Origin: Sthenelais limicola
Lineage: Eukaryota > Annelida > Polychaeta > Phyllodocida > Sigalionidae
DNA: 64,000 nucleotides
Direction of reading: 5' to 3'
Assembly (NCBI GenBank): GCA_942159475.1
Contig: OW804096.1
Span: forward strand, 125,416,941-125,480,940
Shown piece after piece: positions 36,103 through 48,913 of the stretch. Position 1 is the stretch's first letter. Every line of letters begins with the position of its first letter. The translations under genes were made by a program, and so were the position numbers. Under the pieces are notes generated by a model. It saw only the letters and a list, made by a program, of their open reading frames with translations. It had not been told where the DNA came from and searched no databases.

Positions 36103-36117
36103 AGTGGCGCCCTCTGT
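36103..36117 (-). promoter_or_regulatory. CTCF-like site
   Basis: AGTGGCGCCCTCTGT; its reverse complement, ACAGAGGGCGCCACT, matches the core of the bilaterian CTCF motif (AGRGGGCGC). Motif similarity only. Such sequences also occur in repeats. Confidence 0.3.
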
Positions 36118-38396
36118 TATCGAATGAATTCAATCAGTGCCTTGATTGGAATATTATTGATCAGATGCTGCTCTCTGCGAAAAGTGATTCAATCTTACAG
36201 ATGTTAAAAATAGCTCCTTTGCAGGTGGAATCAAGGTTTTATGCAGTATTCAACTATTTGAGAAAGGTGATGAGTAGCAGCAACGAGTATAGAACTTCTG
36301 TCTATACTCTTTGGTAGCTGGATAAGGATAGTCGGAATGGCGACATGATTTCCATTGGTTTACATTTACATGACCAGATCATGCACCCATGTAGATAGAT
36401 ACTCCGCTTTCAAGAAGATGGAGGGCTTGTACATGAGAGTTGATACAAGTGGATTATGGGTGGCCCCGTTGAGGTGTGATTTATGAGGAAGGTTATTTTG
36501 CTTAACTGAGGGTAAGAATCAAGGGAAAACGTCCAGATCATATTGCCCCTTTCCAATTTGGATTCCAGACGAGTATTATACACTAGTTCAAGCATAATGC
36601 TCGCTTATTTGGCAATCAAGTCCAGGAAGGGAAATATTTGTTTTGAGATTCTAATCTAATACACAATCAGCCGTGCTCACCCCTTAAGCATGTGGCTATT
36701 TTTTAGAACCGTTTATGATATTGTGCATTTTATTATTGGGACTAGCCTTGAATTTATCCTGTCACTTATACATTTCATTTCACAAGAGATACGGGAGAAA
36801 TCGAGGCTATTTACCACGAAAAGCCTCCTCAAACTACTGTTTTCAGAAACTACTGCTACTCTTATTTTAAATCTTTTATGGCACACTCTCCAACGTCGCT
36901 CTCTTCTCTACAAGATATTTCCTTGCATAGATCTCCTTTCTTCCTCAACTTGCTCACCTCTCCTCTCTGACATTACCCCGACTAAGTATCCAATCACTCT
37001 GTGGCTGCATTGAGGTATCTAGCAAATATCCACTGCCTGGCCACCTAGTATGATCCCTATGCCCCGGGTCGTGCCATAATTACAGACATTCATATAATAT
37101 TACAATAACCAACGCTCATAATTCATGCTCGCCTCTCATCTAAGCGAGCCTCCTGCACTGGAATCACCCCTAGTCATATTACCCCTGGTAGGGATATTAT
37201 CCCATAACTCCCTCACCCACAGCTTGGACATTGTTGGTTTCTCTGATTCACATAAGTCATTTATTCCCTAACCTAATCTCTAATAATTGTTTTCCTCTTC
37301 CGTGTCTGAAGTCTGAATTGGTTTGATATCCATGGCCATTTCGAATGATGGATCTTTGTCTTTGTCTTTAAAGTATCTAATGTAGGTGCTATTTCTATAT
37401 AGATTTATTTATCTGAGGCCGATCCTAATTCAGAAACTCTGAGCTCTGAACTATGAGGTACGTTTATCGCCGTTGCAAGCAATCTACATCAATGCATTTT
37501 TCTCCTAAGCATTCTTCAATATATTTGGCCACATATGTCAGTTTAAAATTACCACTTTCTCAGTTTATCATCCACTGCCTTGTCGCCGTTTTAGTTTTAG
37601 ACGAGATATTGTGGAGTTTCATGATTCAACCCGTTCCATCTCGCTTGCTTCCCTGCCTCATGTGAGATGTGTTAGTAGAGACAGTAGCTGGTGAGTGCTT
37701 TTTTGAGTTATGGTTCATTTGCTCATATTGACTCTCATCAGGAATATAGATCACTGAACACACACAATAACCCGGCTAGTAAAGTATGCAGTGATATGGG
37801 GTGGGCTTCACAGAGGAATACAAGATGTACGAATTAGGATCTGGCTAGTGATGAAATATGGGAAGGAATTATACGGAAGAATCTGAAGGTGGGGATGATC
37901 AGGGGAAGAAGAGGAAAGGGCTTGAAGTTAAAATGAAAGTAGACGATGAATTGTTAAAGAAACTTAGATATGGAGAATGTGAATACAGGTATAACGGCTA
38001 TATATGATAACATTTAATGGATTAAGAGAAAGTCTGGTACAAATAATCATATCCCATGAAGGGAGTCAGTTCATGAAATTTATCATAATCATGTTGCTTT
38101 GTAATTAGCAAGATGATAACATGTAACGTGTCAATCTTGGTAGATGACACATGCTGTATGAGAGGTGAAATAACAGCCGGGGTTGCAATAATATAGTTGA
38201 CAAATACCGTAGACAAAGTTGCCTGATGGCGATACCGACATCCCATATCCATGCAACCTAGCAATTGCGTAGTCCAAGTCTAATATGGAACTTCAAGTTC
38301 AGCCGAGGGTAATTTTGTATTCATTATACTTTCCCTGATATTTCTGGCGGAAAATAGTGAAAATTGGATGGAAAGTAATGGCAAGCTAGTATAGTG
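36118..38396. other. Non-coding interval with polypyrimidine tract
   Basis: No supported gene. C/T-rich sequence at about 36880-37310 makes spurious hydrophobic open frames, including one of 107 codons at 36690. The purine-rich stretch around 37800-37950 is the reverse bias. Confidence 0.5.
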
Positions 38397-38959
38397 GGCA
38401 ATACATAGACAAATGTGCTTTCAGCGGATCTCCGGTTCATATTGTCCTTGGGCTACGCGATTTCAACTCATGCACTACATGCACTCACTGAAATCGCTAC
38501 ACCCTCGGGCAAAATGAACCTCAGATTGTGTTTATTATACCAATTTTTGACATTTTAGGTGAAAAAAACGGTGAAAAATCGAAGAAAATTAGCCTAAATG
38601 TGGATCCCCTTGGCAACTTAGTGGCCCCTCCCACCTCCATCTGTTTACCTCCTTTCTTTAAACAGATTTAAAGCTGAGAGAAGGATTGAAAGTGATTCGA
38701 AAATAGTTACGTAATCCATGCTGCCACTTAGGAAATGTACAGTGATCATGCGAAAAAGTGCGTTGTCTTCAGGCAGATTAGCAATGCGATGTTGGCAATG
38801 GGACTGTGCATTTATTGCCCAAGGCAGATATCGGAGGTTCATTTTGCCCGAGGGCCTATTTCAGTGAGTGCACGTAGTGCACGAGTTTTGAAATCGCGTA
38901 GCCCAAGGGAAATATGAATCAGAGATATCCGCCGAGGGGACTTTTGTCTATTTATTACC
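38397..38959. mobile_element. 563-bp foldback-type element with hairpin ends
   Basis: Long imperfect terminal inverted repeats of about 125 bp: the left end is GGCAATACATAGACAAA and the right end is the complement of GGTAATAAATAGACAAA. Inside each arm lies a subterminal imperfect palindrome, 38434-38520 and 38836-38919, with GGTTCATWTTG..GGGC, GCGATTTCA and GCACTACRTGCA-like wording. Each palindrome can fold alone or pair with the other. The core is unique AT-rich sequence without coding capacity. Target-site duplication was not identified. Confidence 0.75.
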
Positions 38960-41087
38960 GGTTGTTTGTGGTATGAGCGCCAATGTCTATGGCGTTCCAT
39001 ATTAGCTGCTAGAAAGGTATACTAAATGGAATTACTTTCGGGGCCAGTGACAAGTTGTGTACATTTTCGTCTGTTTATGCTTGTTTTTGAACTCGATTAT
39101 TTTATGGCATATCAATTTCTTAACTAAAAATAGAATTCCAACCGCCAAAGCGAGAGATTTTGCAAACAGTTCCCAGTGTGTGTTTGTGTTCACCACATCA
39201 AAAACAAAGACATAACGAAAAAGCTACTCTAAACCCCGTCGTTAATTTCCTTTCCCACGCGAAAGAGGCGAAAATAGAACAGGAGTTGTGTAAAAGTCAT
39301 GAGAAATTTCTGTTCTCGCCAACATTCATCGAACCTGTAAAAAATGAGGAGGATGAGGGAGAGCGTTAACCACATGTGGTGGATAAATGAAACCACGAAA
39401 ATCAACACGTAGGTGGAACATGCAGTAGCATATAATCCACATGTTAGCGTGCTCATCATCTGCCACCCACATAGTATGGTTATCGGAACATTTTCAAGAG
39501 ATTGTCCCAGGTTAGTTGCTTGCACCATTTCTTCAGCATTTTCTTCCACTAAGGAACTATAAATTATGTCAAGAACAATAACTCATAAGGAAATGAATGC
39601 ATGAAGTCATAATCATTGACGAGATTGTAACTTCGCCTATAAAATATGAGATGGTGGTGAAGTGAAGAAAATTCGAATTTACCATTTGATTTGTTCGGAA
39701 TTTGTTCAGTTGTGAACAAAATGAATAGAAGTCGGCCGGAAGTGGTGGGCTATATGTACCAGTGACAAAGGGAGCTTCAAAACAAGCATGGTTTATTGTA
39801 GAGTGATGTATTTTGATCAGATGTAATATATAATTTCCAAGGACTGTCTTCATAAATATAGTGTCTGGGGAACTCTATTGAGTATGCCATAAGTTCTGTG
39901 ATAACTCAACTTGTAGCCATTGTTATCTCTATACGCCTGTACTTGGCCAGAATCCAACTTGATTTTCCTGTCTGGCCAACCTGCCGGACATACCAAATAT
40001 AGTAACATCATCTATAGAATAGTTAGCAGGCTTAGCTACACTGGTATAGTCAGATGGAAGTCACGAACGTTTGACTATTTGTATACATTTAACTTGAAAT
40101 CAATCATTTACTCCTCTTGCAACTACAATAGTTTCTTAAAATCTAAAAGGCAATATTAGTGAAATCGAATGCATGTACATGTAGACACGACTGAGATGGT
40201 TTTGATAATAAAAAGTGACAAGATATCTTAATCGACTTGTCAACGCCGCCATCGTTATTATGCCTCTTTCATCATTCCCACCTTCTATACACATATTGAA
40301 TGAACCGTCCTGGACCGTGTCCCCGCTGGATTATTTAGGCATATTTCCACACAAACATTATTCCCCGGCGATGATTACCTTGGCAAGGTTCAGTCAAACC
40401 CTGAGCCAAGCGTGTGTGTTGCCATAATGAGATAATATCCATGAAGGTTGAATTGCTTGGGACATGATCACTTATTTGTATGCATATCTTGGGACCGATT
40501 TCATCCGATCTCTCTCCGCACATCGTCGACAAAAGCCCCTCTCTCAATATTGCCTCAATATAAAATTTAAACGGGTAGTTAATACATTATAAGGATAAGA
40601 ACGTTCAGTGAATATTAGGTTTCTTATAATAGTTAATTAGATCATACATGACATTCTTTGCGTAGCCAACGATAGAAAGTAATACACTATTTGAGTCATG
40701 ATGGATGTACATATATTTAATATTAATATAATTTTATCATCCAATCTTTTTCGTTTTTCATGAAAGGATAACATAGATTCAATATGGAAACAAATAATTC
40801 CTTTGATAAGAATGCACACTAGGGTCTACATTATCCATTTGCTAAAGTGCATTTCTCATACATTGATCAGAATAGACCGAACTGCTAGCATTCAGATTCT
40901 AGGTATTTTAAGGGGTCTATAAGGCATCTGTGCCTAATGAGGCTATTTTGATTCTACCCTATCATTTTAACCTCTTTTTGGAACAGCAAGTGTTGCACCA
41001 CCCATAAGAGGAATGGGCGCTATTTGTGTCACCCAAAAAATAAGAAGGTCACAATGAACTAATATTAGAGTCTGGCCATGGCGTATA
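38960..41087. other. Non-coding interval
   Basis: No supported gene. A CCACATGTGG palindrome (E-box core) is near 39371. Open frames of up to 106 codons on the minus strand at 39229-39853 lack motifs and are within chance length. Confidence 0.55.
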
Positions 41088-41138
41088 GGTCTATTCATAG
41101 ATTCTACAGGGGCTCCCCTGTAGAATCTATGGTCTATT
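41088..41138. repeat. Perfect 17-bp-arm hairpin with direct-repeat flanks
   Basis: Arms at 41096-41112 (CATAGATTCTACAGGGG) and 41115-41131 are perfect inverted repeats around a 2-base spacer. GGTCTATT occurs immediately before (41088-41095) and after (41131-41138), overlapping the right arm by one base, like a target-site duplication around a minimal foldback insertion. Confidence 0.85.
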
Positions 41139-44088
41139 GTTGTGTACATACGTCCCATTTGTTCAATCTTGGTGATGAAAGCAGAACTAATGCCATTATT
41201 TAAAAGAACATTATGCTGACCTGCTCGATCAACCTGTAACGTTGTAACTCTAGATGCTTGAAGTCAACCTATCCATGGATAAGTTTGCCTCCAAATATTG
41301 TTTTGCCAGGACCCGAACCGGGAATATTACCGTACTTTTAAAAGCTTGAATAAACCTTTACATTGAATTTCCATCCAATGACATCTCATCTTCTTTACGC
41401 CAAACAAACACGTTTGATTATCATTGTGTTTCGGTAGAGTAGGTCACTAGCTAGAAATAAAGTAAAAGATAAATCATTTGGGAATAACCTTTAACATTAT
41501 ATGTGCCATAGTATTTCCATCATGTAACCTGCAACATGAAGACAGAAAGATGGGACATTACATTTTAGACATGCTGAGAATGATCATTTGTAAAGTAATG
41601 AAATGCTGTCAATAAAGAAACAAACAAACAAACATATTTAGTATTGTAAAGAGTTGACATGTGTACATGTGTACATGTATGTCGTTAATCATACTTGCTA
41701 TAATATTCCTTACAGAAGGAAAATGATCTTGATATATGAATTCAGTAATTAGGAACATGATTCGAAAATGTCATTGCTACATAAGTAATGTAATTCCCAT
41801 TTCCTTTGGATGACATTAGTAAGTATGAGGTATTCCGTTACACATTCGTTGTTTGAATTCATATTGAGAGCAATTGGATAAAACACATGTTAACAACTGC
41901 TTAAATATAACAGGCATTGTGGTTGAAAGCTATTTGATTATATTGCGTTCATACACATCTTGCTGTAATCATAAACGATCCCCATACTGATAGCAGGGAC
42001 TATAAGATGAAATAATACTTTGTAAATAGGTTACTATGGCAACATTTGAGTAGAATCCTACTAAGGAATTTGGTGTCGATTTCTTGAGACTTGAGACCGT
42101 CTTATCCATCCATCTTCAAAAGGTCAATCCATCCTGATCTCAAATCACTTTTGATGGGTCATAACTTCAAGGTACATTAAGTAATGAACTATATACTTTA
42201 CATTGGTGACATGAATAACAAAGCCATGCATGTGGCTATTAAAGTGGCTAAGATAGTTAAAATGAGTAGTCATGGAATCGTGTGAAACTTTGTCAGTGTA
42301 ATCATATATGATAGGTATAGCAATATCTGAAGTATTGAGTATCAGCATTGCGTTTTCATTCAATGATTAATGAATATGTGTAATGAATGGTTCAGAACCT
42401 AAACCTATGTCAAATCCATGAAGAAATGGGTTTGGAGACCAGGAGATACTGCCAGATTTAGCCCTGGTGGCAGTAATGGGAACTAGTGCCCTTTGTACTG
42501 ACCAGTGCCGACCTGGGTGTTATATAATTCCAGATGTCATCCCAACTGACAGTTTGAATATAGGGTTGGCAAGCAAAAACGATTTTGCTCTCTATTTTAT
42601 CAAATATCTGATATAATATGAATGTTAGAGTTTTGATATCCACAGGAGCTATTTAGGAGGGTGAGGTGAACCAAATACTAGAAAATGAAGTAGAAATTCC
42701 GTTACTCGATAATCTAGGCAACAACAGTGAGAAGTGTCACTTTAAGAAAGATTAGCGAATAAAGATGCGTCTTTTATTTCCCTCCCTGTGTTGTTACTTC
42801 GACGAAGGCAAGCTTTCAGCCTACATTTCATTATCGAAATGACTAAAAAGTGGTCACACAAATGAGGGCTATTGAGGTGAATGCTTGTACCACGGTCTCT
42901 CAATTGAGTACATGCCCCCTTCAGAGAATACATAATGACCTCTCCTTTCTTTCCGGTGCCAGCCCCCCTTCCCACTGCTTTCCCGACTGCCACTACTCGA
43001 TGCGCCATGTATTTTGGTTCCAACCCACTAATGGCTTCCTTTTCCGTTCGTCGTCCCAGCCTTCGGGCCCACTTTTCAGGTGGCTTCTTCTTTCCTACCC
43101 ACCAAGCCTTAAAATTCTCCTGACATGCATGACACGCCCCTTGCGGCTTGTATTCACATCACAACTACAATGGTGGCTACATCTTGAATTTTCTTCAGAG
43201 GGGTCGATGGTGTTGGAGAGCTTCGCCTGCGGGTAATAAGAGATAGCATAGTAGTAATTGTGGAATTTATGCGAGGACGCAGGTCTACACCGTAATGCAC
43301 TGCACGAAAGTGGCACCGATCCTGGGGAGATATTGTGCGCATACAATTTTTATAATGCATTTCATTATATGGTTTTGTTATAATTGTATCTCTTCTACTT
43401 CATGTTATGAAAGAGATAAATACCGACATGCAATAATGACATCATTCCATTTAAAGCTTAGTTCTTAATTTCGTGAGGAACCCACGATTGTGTAGCTAGA
43501 ATTTCTTGAAACAAACTTGGAGGACGCAATTCAAATAGCGAAATCCTGAAGATGACAAATGTCAGAATGATAGTTAAACTTTATAGGTACTAAACTTAAT
43601 GAATGTTAACGACGAAGAAAAACAAATAGCATTGCATTGGTTTTTCTAACCTCGCTCTTCTCTTAAAATCTAGATGATTCAAATTGCTTTTGAACCGAGG
43701 GACATGCATTAGTTCTTTTTACGCAACGGCTCTTAAAACAGTGCCCATACCTTTTAAATTTTAATACCGCGGGATCCGCCATTCTGATTCATCTTCCTTT
43801 CAACCTTTTAATTCGATGATTATCACGTATTTATATCGATCTTTGATTATTATTCTCGTTTTTTTCTGAAGGAAGTCCTGTACCTAGTAAAACAGAGACT
43901 CCTTTGTCATGTTTAAATATTAACGCCTAATGTTTTTGTTTGTTTCGGGGAAGTCAAGTCAGCACAGCCCATTCAATATCTGGATACTTTGTTAGAACTT
44001 TAAAGTTTGAAATGGAAGGGCGTTTGGTTGTATTTGGTTTTCTTGATAAGTGAGTTAACAATTGTAACGTAATGCTACTTAATGCGTT
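41139..44088. other. Non-coding interval
   Basis: No supported gene. A second possible polymerase III B-box on the minus strand near 41308-41330 (CCCGGTTCGGGTCCTGG) lacks other tRNA features. An ACATGTGT microrepeat lies near 41658. The overlapping plus-strand open frames at 42850-43236 arise from C/T-rich sequence. Confidence 0.5.
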
Positions 44089-44115
44089 GGTCCCCCTGGC
44101 GGCCACCTAGTGGAC
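44089..44115. promoter_or_regulatory. Pair of CTCF-like cores
   Basis: CCCCCTGGCGGCC (44092-44104) and CCACCTAGTGG (44103-44113) abut; both resemble the CTCF core. An octamer ATGCAAAT lies about 35 bp downstream. Motif similarity only; no gene is visible next to it. Confidence 0.3.
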
Positions 44116-45094
44116 AGTGGGTAAGGTAACAGGGCACAGCTGCCTATGCAAATTAGGGATGCATTGTTGGGACTGTGTCCATTGTTAAATAAATAGTACC
44201 CCGTGAGCCCCCAACAGGACTACATGTGTGAAGCCTAGCTCCTTGTTATTTGTGTTATTAATTAGCGTGTAGGTGCTAATTGATCATCAATCATCATCTA
44301 TAATTAAGGATAACGGTACCAACATTTAACTATAGTCTTAGAGATTTATCACTGGTAGAGACTTATCCTTATTGTCTTCAATATAGGTCCTCTCCAGTGT
44401 AATGGTCCAATTCTTAGCTCTTATCTTAAACATAGAAATCTGTTTTATAATTAACAGATTAAGCATTGCTTGTTTTTTATTCACAAACGAACTATGGAGA
44501 AATTGGGGCGATTAGATGCTCATAACAGTATAATAAATTCATTAATCCTTGTTTTTATACACAAATCTAATATGAAATGGAATTATTGTTTTGCCTGTGA
44601 GTATTCCTTCCATGCATATTACTTGTTGATAAAGCTGTGAACCCAGAAAATAGACCAATCAATGCCATTCACAAAGAGTATTTTAGGAACAATCAGTGCT
44701 GTACTATGGGAGTAACTGTCGCATGCAATAATTCGCCAAGGTTAACGTCATGTTTAGGAACATGCAATGGGCGGACAGTCAATATCAATCGTATTTCATT
44801 TACTCTTTGTTGACCTATGCTAGCTTCAATTTGTTTCAATTGTCATGCGACACGGCTCTTGTGCCCCTACACTGTGGCCGCTCTCTCTGGATAGCAGTAT
44901 ATTTCGTTTCGCTTTGTAAATAGAGTCCTTCGTTTCTTGATCAACCGATGGTTCTATTTCATGTCTCGAGATTGAATGCTGTGGGTAATATGTACATACG
45001 CATGTGCTGCGCATATACAATGTATGCCCGGGAAATGAAGGGGATATGGGTACGGACTACTTTTTTGATGAAAACTATTTTTCTTATGTTTCAG

Positions 45095-45127
45095 GTCTAT
45101 CTGCTCATCCGGAATGATTTGGCTCAG
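45095..45127 (+). CDS. Candidate 33-nt microexon (VYLLIRNDLAQ)
   Basis: An excellent acceptor (TTTTTCTTATGTTTCAG) ends at 45094 and a perfect consensus donor (CAG|GTAAGTG) begins at 45128. The 33 bases between keep frame and read VYLLIRNDLAQ in one frame; a second frame is also open. The hydrophobic-then-RNDL pattern faintly resembles the first strand of the peptidyl-tRNA hydrolase 2 fold, but eleven residues cannot establish that. It is the best splice-site pair in the window outside the exon array. The parent gene is unknown. Confidence 0.45.
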
Positions 45128-46402
45128 GTAAGTGTAAACGACTTTTTTTTTTAAAAATAGGAAGAAAGGCAAAGAAAGTTCCACATAATAATACAAGACC
45201 AACGTCATAATTACACCAGCAATGTTGCACATATCAGTGAGTCCTGACTATACATCTCACGAGAGGCAATGGGTGTTTGAACGTTGTCGTGCACGCATAT
45301 AAGATAAAATGGCAATAATACTCTTATCTTCGTAATGATGAATTCATCATTAATTTATCCAACTACGACTAATCTATAAATTACAAGAACTACTTTCTGA
45401 ACCCTATATTTAAGCCGTAAACAAAACTAAATGTATGCACCAATCTTGAAAATGCGCATTCCTGCACTCGTAGCTGGTAGAAAGACGTTAACATGCATGT
45501 GTTGTCAGTCATGAGCAGTGTTGTGAGCTGAGCCAGAGTTGGCATTGATCAGAAATCATGGACGACACAGATAGGAAGTGAAAGGTCAGGGGGTGATACC
45601 CACAAAGGATGTGATTGACAGCTGAGATAAGGAGATCTCAGATCAACTGGGCTCCCACTGGATTGGTTTTCCAATTCTCAATAATAAAGCTTTGGAGTGT
45701 TATACTCATGGGAAAGCTAGTCCTCTCCTATGTGTGTATTTACGAACATACATGTATGTGTTATTTAACTGTTGCCAATCTATGTTGTGACTATTGATCG
45801 CTGCAATGCAAATTTATACATTCAGTACCAAAAGAGGAGGCGAAAGAAATCGCATCATTCCTATAAATACAAAGTTTCTTGATTGACCGACTGGCCGACG
45901 GAAATGGCTATTAAGTAACAATTAGTTTGTGTACCAATTCTATCTCCATCTCCGACCTTCTATATGACAAATGGGAGTTCGAAAGCTGGGTTAAGATATC
46001 ACGTTTCAAATAAAAGAAGGTAGGGCCATTCATTTTTCTAAGGCGCCTGCTTGAATACTCCTTCTATTTTGGTCCCTTCGCTGCAGGTTGTTTGGGAAGT
46101 TTTTCATCGTCCAAAAGGACATGTTCTCATCCCAAAAGGTCGCTCTTGGCTATGGGTGAAATAGGGTTTTGAGATAGCGTCTGCCTTTGAATGGTGAACT
46201 GGAAGGCTCGAGTTTACTCTCTCAATACGATGGATCGATTGAACTAATTGCTTCAGGTTGTAAGATGAGAAAGGGTTCCTTGTTAACACAAGTAGGTGCA
46301 AATGACCTTGTAAAATACTCATTATATATTTTCATTAATTTAGTCTTTCATCGTTACAATAGGCAGAAAGGTGCCTGTTGTTTTCCTCTTTCTCAAGGCT
46401 TT

Positions 46403-46426
46403 TGGCTCCAAACCTTTGACACATAA
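46403..46426 (+). repeat. Short dispersed repeat, copy 1
   Basis: 24 bases containing CAAACCTTTGACACATAA recur at 48253-48276 with one mismatch, and the similarity fades on both sides. Too short to classify; it may be the edge of an eroded element. Confidence 0.5.
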
Positions 46427-47744
46427 GGAGATTTATGGACTATATCTGCATAATTATATATGTCTCTCCCATACCTAATTTGGCGCATATTCCCTCAGTA
46501 GAAATTTCAGGATTTCTTGTTTCCTCCAGGATATACAAGCAAAGGTCTGCTTACCAGAATGCTTCCCTTAGGTGTATTTAGCAAGGTTTCATAGTACATT
46601 TAAGTTGGACATAACTCCCTGTTATACAAACTAAGATCGATTTATAACATGAAGCGCCTCGGAGCGTAGCACTTCGGTAGAGGGATTTCTACATCCAAAC
46701 CCACCCAGGCCTCACACGGGTAACACTGTGTAAATCTGTCCCCTAAAAATCCATCGATTATTCAATCCAAACTCATGGTACGCCCGAACTGTTGATTTCA
46801 AATACATGTAGTGCTTTTCATACAAGTTTTTATTCCAGATGAAATTCTATTTGGTATAGAGTATGATGCAATTCGAAGTGGAAAGTTTTGGCAATGACTT
46901 TATAATACCCTAACACGTGTTTTTAAAGATATGCGCATGGCGGATGATTTTTTAGTAAACATAAAAAAAGAATCCTCACAGGTGTTCCCACTTACCTCAC
47001 TACAGAAACAAATGCGCACAATTTATACCGTAGATATAGTATTTTGGGACAAGTATGCCTATTCCAGTGTTATGCTAAACAATCAGAGAATTCTTCGAAT
47101 TAAAACTGGTATTGATGGTAGTGGTGCGTAATTTTATCGTTTACCCTGTGAAATATTGGTGGGAGGAAAAGCGATAACATATCTTCTGGGTAACTTCATG
47201 TATAAACTAGTGTAAAACCTAAAAGGACACCAAAATTGTAAAACATGAAAATACTCATATTAGACGTTTATAGTAAACATTAAATTAAAAGAGGTCACAT
47301 CCCCTCAGTGGGAATGAATTGTTCGATATTGGTGACCATTAATTTACATCTTTTTCACGTCAGCAAGACATCCGATAGTTTCTTTCGCTTTAAAACACAG
47401 CCAACAAGAGATCCTTCTTGCTAAATCACGTGCGCGGCCGATATAAAATCAATAATACAGGTTTTTACAGATGCTAGGCTACTATGACGAGTCCCAGTGG
47501 TGCAATAACATAGATCTCTGGTTGGCCACTGCAAGAAATGTGGTTTGACATACATTCAAATTGAGCACGATTCTTACATTCAGGAATTCCTCCACTTTTC
47601 AGGATTTCGATTTAATTTGATTCAAATATGTATACCTAGAAATATTTTTTGTATTTAACCTCTGCCAACTAGCCTTTTGTCACGATTATACTATGGGCAC
47701 GGACGTCAACATAAGGCAATATTCACTAAGTATGACACAATGAG

Positions 47745-48048
47745 TTAAAGTGCACTCTCAAAAACTAAACACCGGTAAAAAGCTAAAGAGTTTCTAGCTT
47801 TTGTTTCATTCTTTTTACAATCCATCTAAAAGTTATTTGACCAAAATTTTGGAGGATTTTGTCCGGTTGTTTCTGCTACAGAACTTCTTCATTTATCTTT
47901 TCCTTATTATTCCCCTATTATTCTCAATGACATCCCTTATTCCGTTTTCTCTTGGCCGATTCGACATAGTAGTAGCATATTGATCAATTCAGTCCTACAA
48001 GTCATAACATGAGTACATTTGTTGCAATAGTTATGCATGGAGCTAAAA
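47745..48048. mobile_element. TTAA-type MITE, older copy
   Basis: Similar to the element at 59091-59448. It begins TTAAAGTGCACTCTCA, shares GCTAAAGAGTTTC, TTTTGTTYCRTTCTTTT and GATTTTGTYCGGTTGTTT, and near the end shares TTGATMAATTCAGT and CATRACATGAGTA-like wording. The right terminus (GGAGCTAAAA) is degraded, so it is older than the 59-kb copy. The 60-codon open frame here falls in the repeat. Confidence 0.65.
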
Positions 48049-48252
48049 GGATCCAATATCGCTATCCTGACTTATTGCACATTGCAACTACCTTGCCCTT
48101 TCTGTACGTGCATATTACGTCTAGGACGCATACAGTAGTATTTTCTCACATTATATACAATTTAAAGTAAGAAAGCAAAGTTCCTTATCAAAACCAATAT
48201 CCTTCCAAGTTCACGTTCTCCAATCAACAGATGCACAATATCTGCAAGATTC

Positions 48253-48276
48253 TGGCTTCAAACCTTTGACACATAA
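48253..48276 (+). repeat. Short dispersed repeat, copy 2
   Basis: Partner of 46403-46426, direct orientation, one mismatch in 24 (TGGCTTC versus TGGCTCC). Confidence 0.5.
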
Positions 48277-48862
48277 CAGGCTTTATGACCTCGATCGTTC
48301 TTTTTATTTCCCCTTCTCTGACAAGGTTCTTTCTATATTGAGATAGGGCTGGCCAAGTTTAGTGTTTTCTGGTCACCGAATGCCGGACCCTGGCCTAAGT
48401 GCAATAGCATCAGATTATATTGCTCTGTCCAACCAGACCTATCTGGTGCTGTGTTCCATTTTATTACAAACAACTGACCAACTATAAAATCCGATCAGGC
48501 AATTGTACTCTAGCAGTTAGAATTTATTTTATGGCCTTTGGACAACGTGGAAGGATAGGATAATTAACTAGGGACTATAAATACTGTCTCAGATTAATTA
48601 ATGATTATAGTTTCAGACACTAGAGCTATGGCGATTGGTTAGTATAAAAGTGTTTTCCCAATCGCCTTCATACGATATGGGCAACGTCCCAAAATGTTCA
48701 ATCATCAAATCGCATTGAAAGTTATGTGGAGGTAACAACAGACATCCGTCCCATATCCGCCAATAAAAGGACAATGCTGAAAGGTATCGTTGGGGATCAG
48801 TCATCAAACCCATTCTGATTAAAATTCCACAAGCGTGAATACCCACCTTTGTTTGATTACAG

Positions 48863-48913
48863 ACTTTGCAATCTTCACACAAAGATTTCCAATTAGCAGG
48901 AGGTTATGTGAAG
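48863..48913 (+). CDS. Candidate 51-nt exon (TLQSSHKDFQLAGGYVK)
   Basis: The acceptor CTTTGTTTGATTACAG ends at 48862 and the donor GTGAAG|GTAAGAT begins at 48914. The 51 bases are a multiple of three and open in two frames; frame 1 reads TLQSSHKDFQLAGGYVK. It is on the same strand as the 33-nt candidate 3.7 kb upstream, so both could belong to one gene with long introns. No family recognised. Splice-like pairs this close will also occur by chance. Confidence 0.3.

Noticed and set aside
36690..37013. 107-codon hydrophobic open frame as a membrane protein
   Set aside because: Product of T- and C-rich composition; no start context, no homologous pattern.
41300..41335. tRNA gene on the minus strand
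   Set aside because: Only a B-box-like string is present; no A-box, anticodon arm or acceptor stem.
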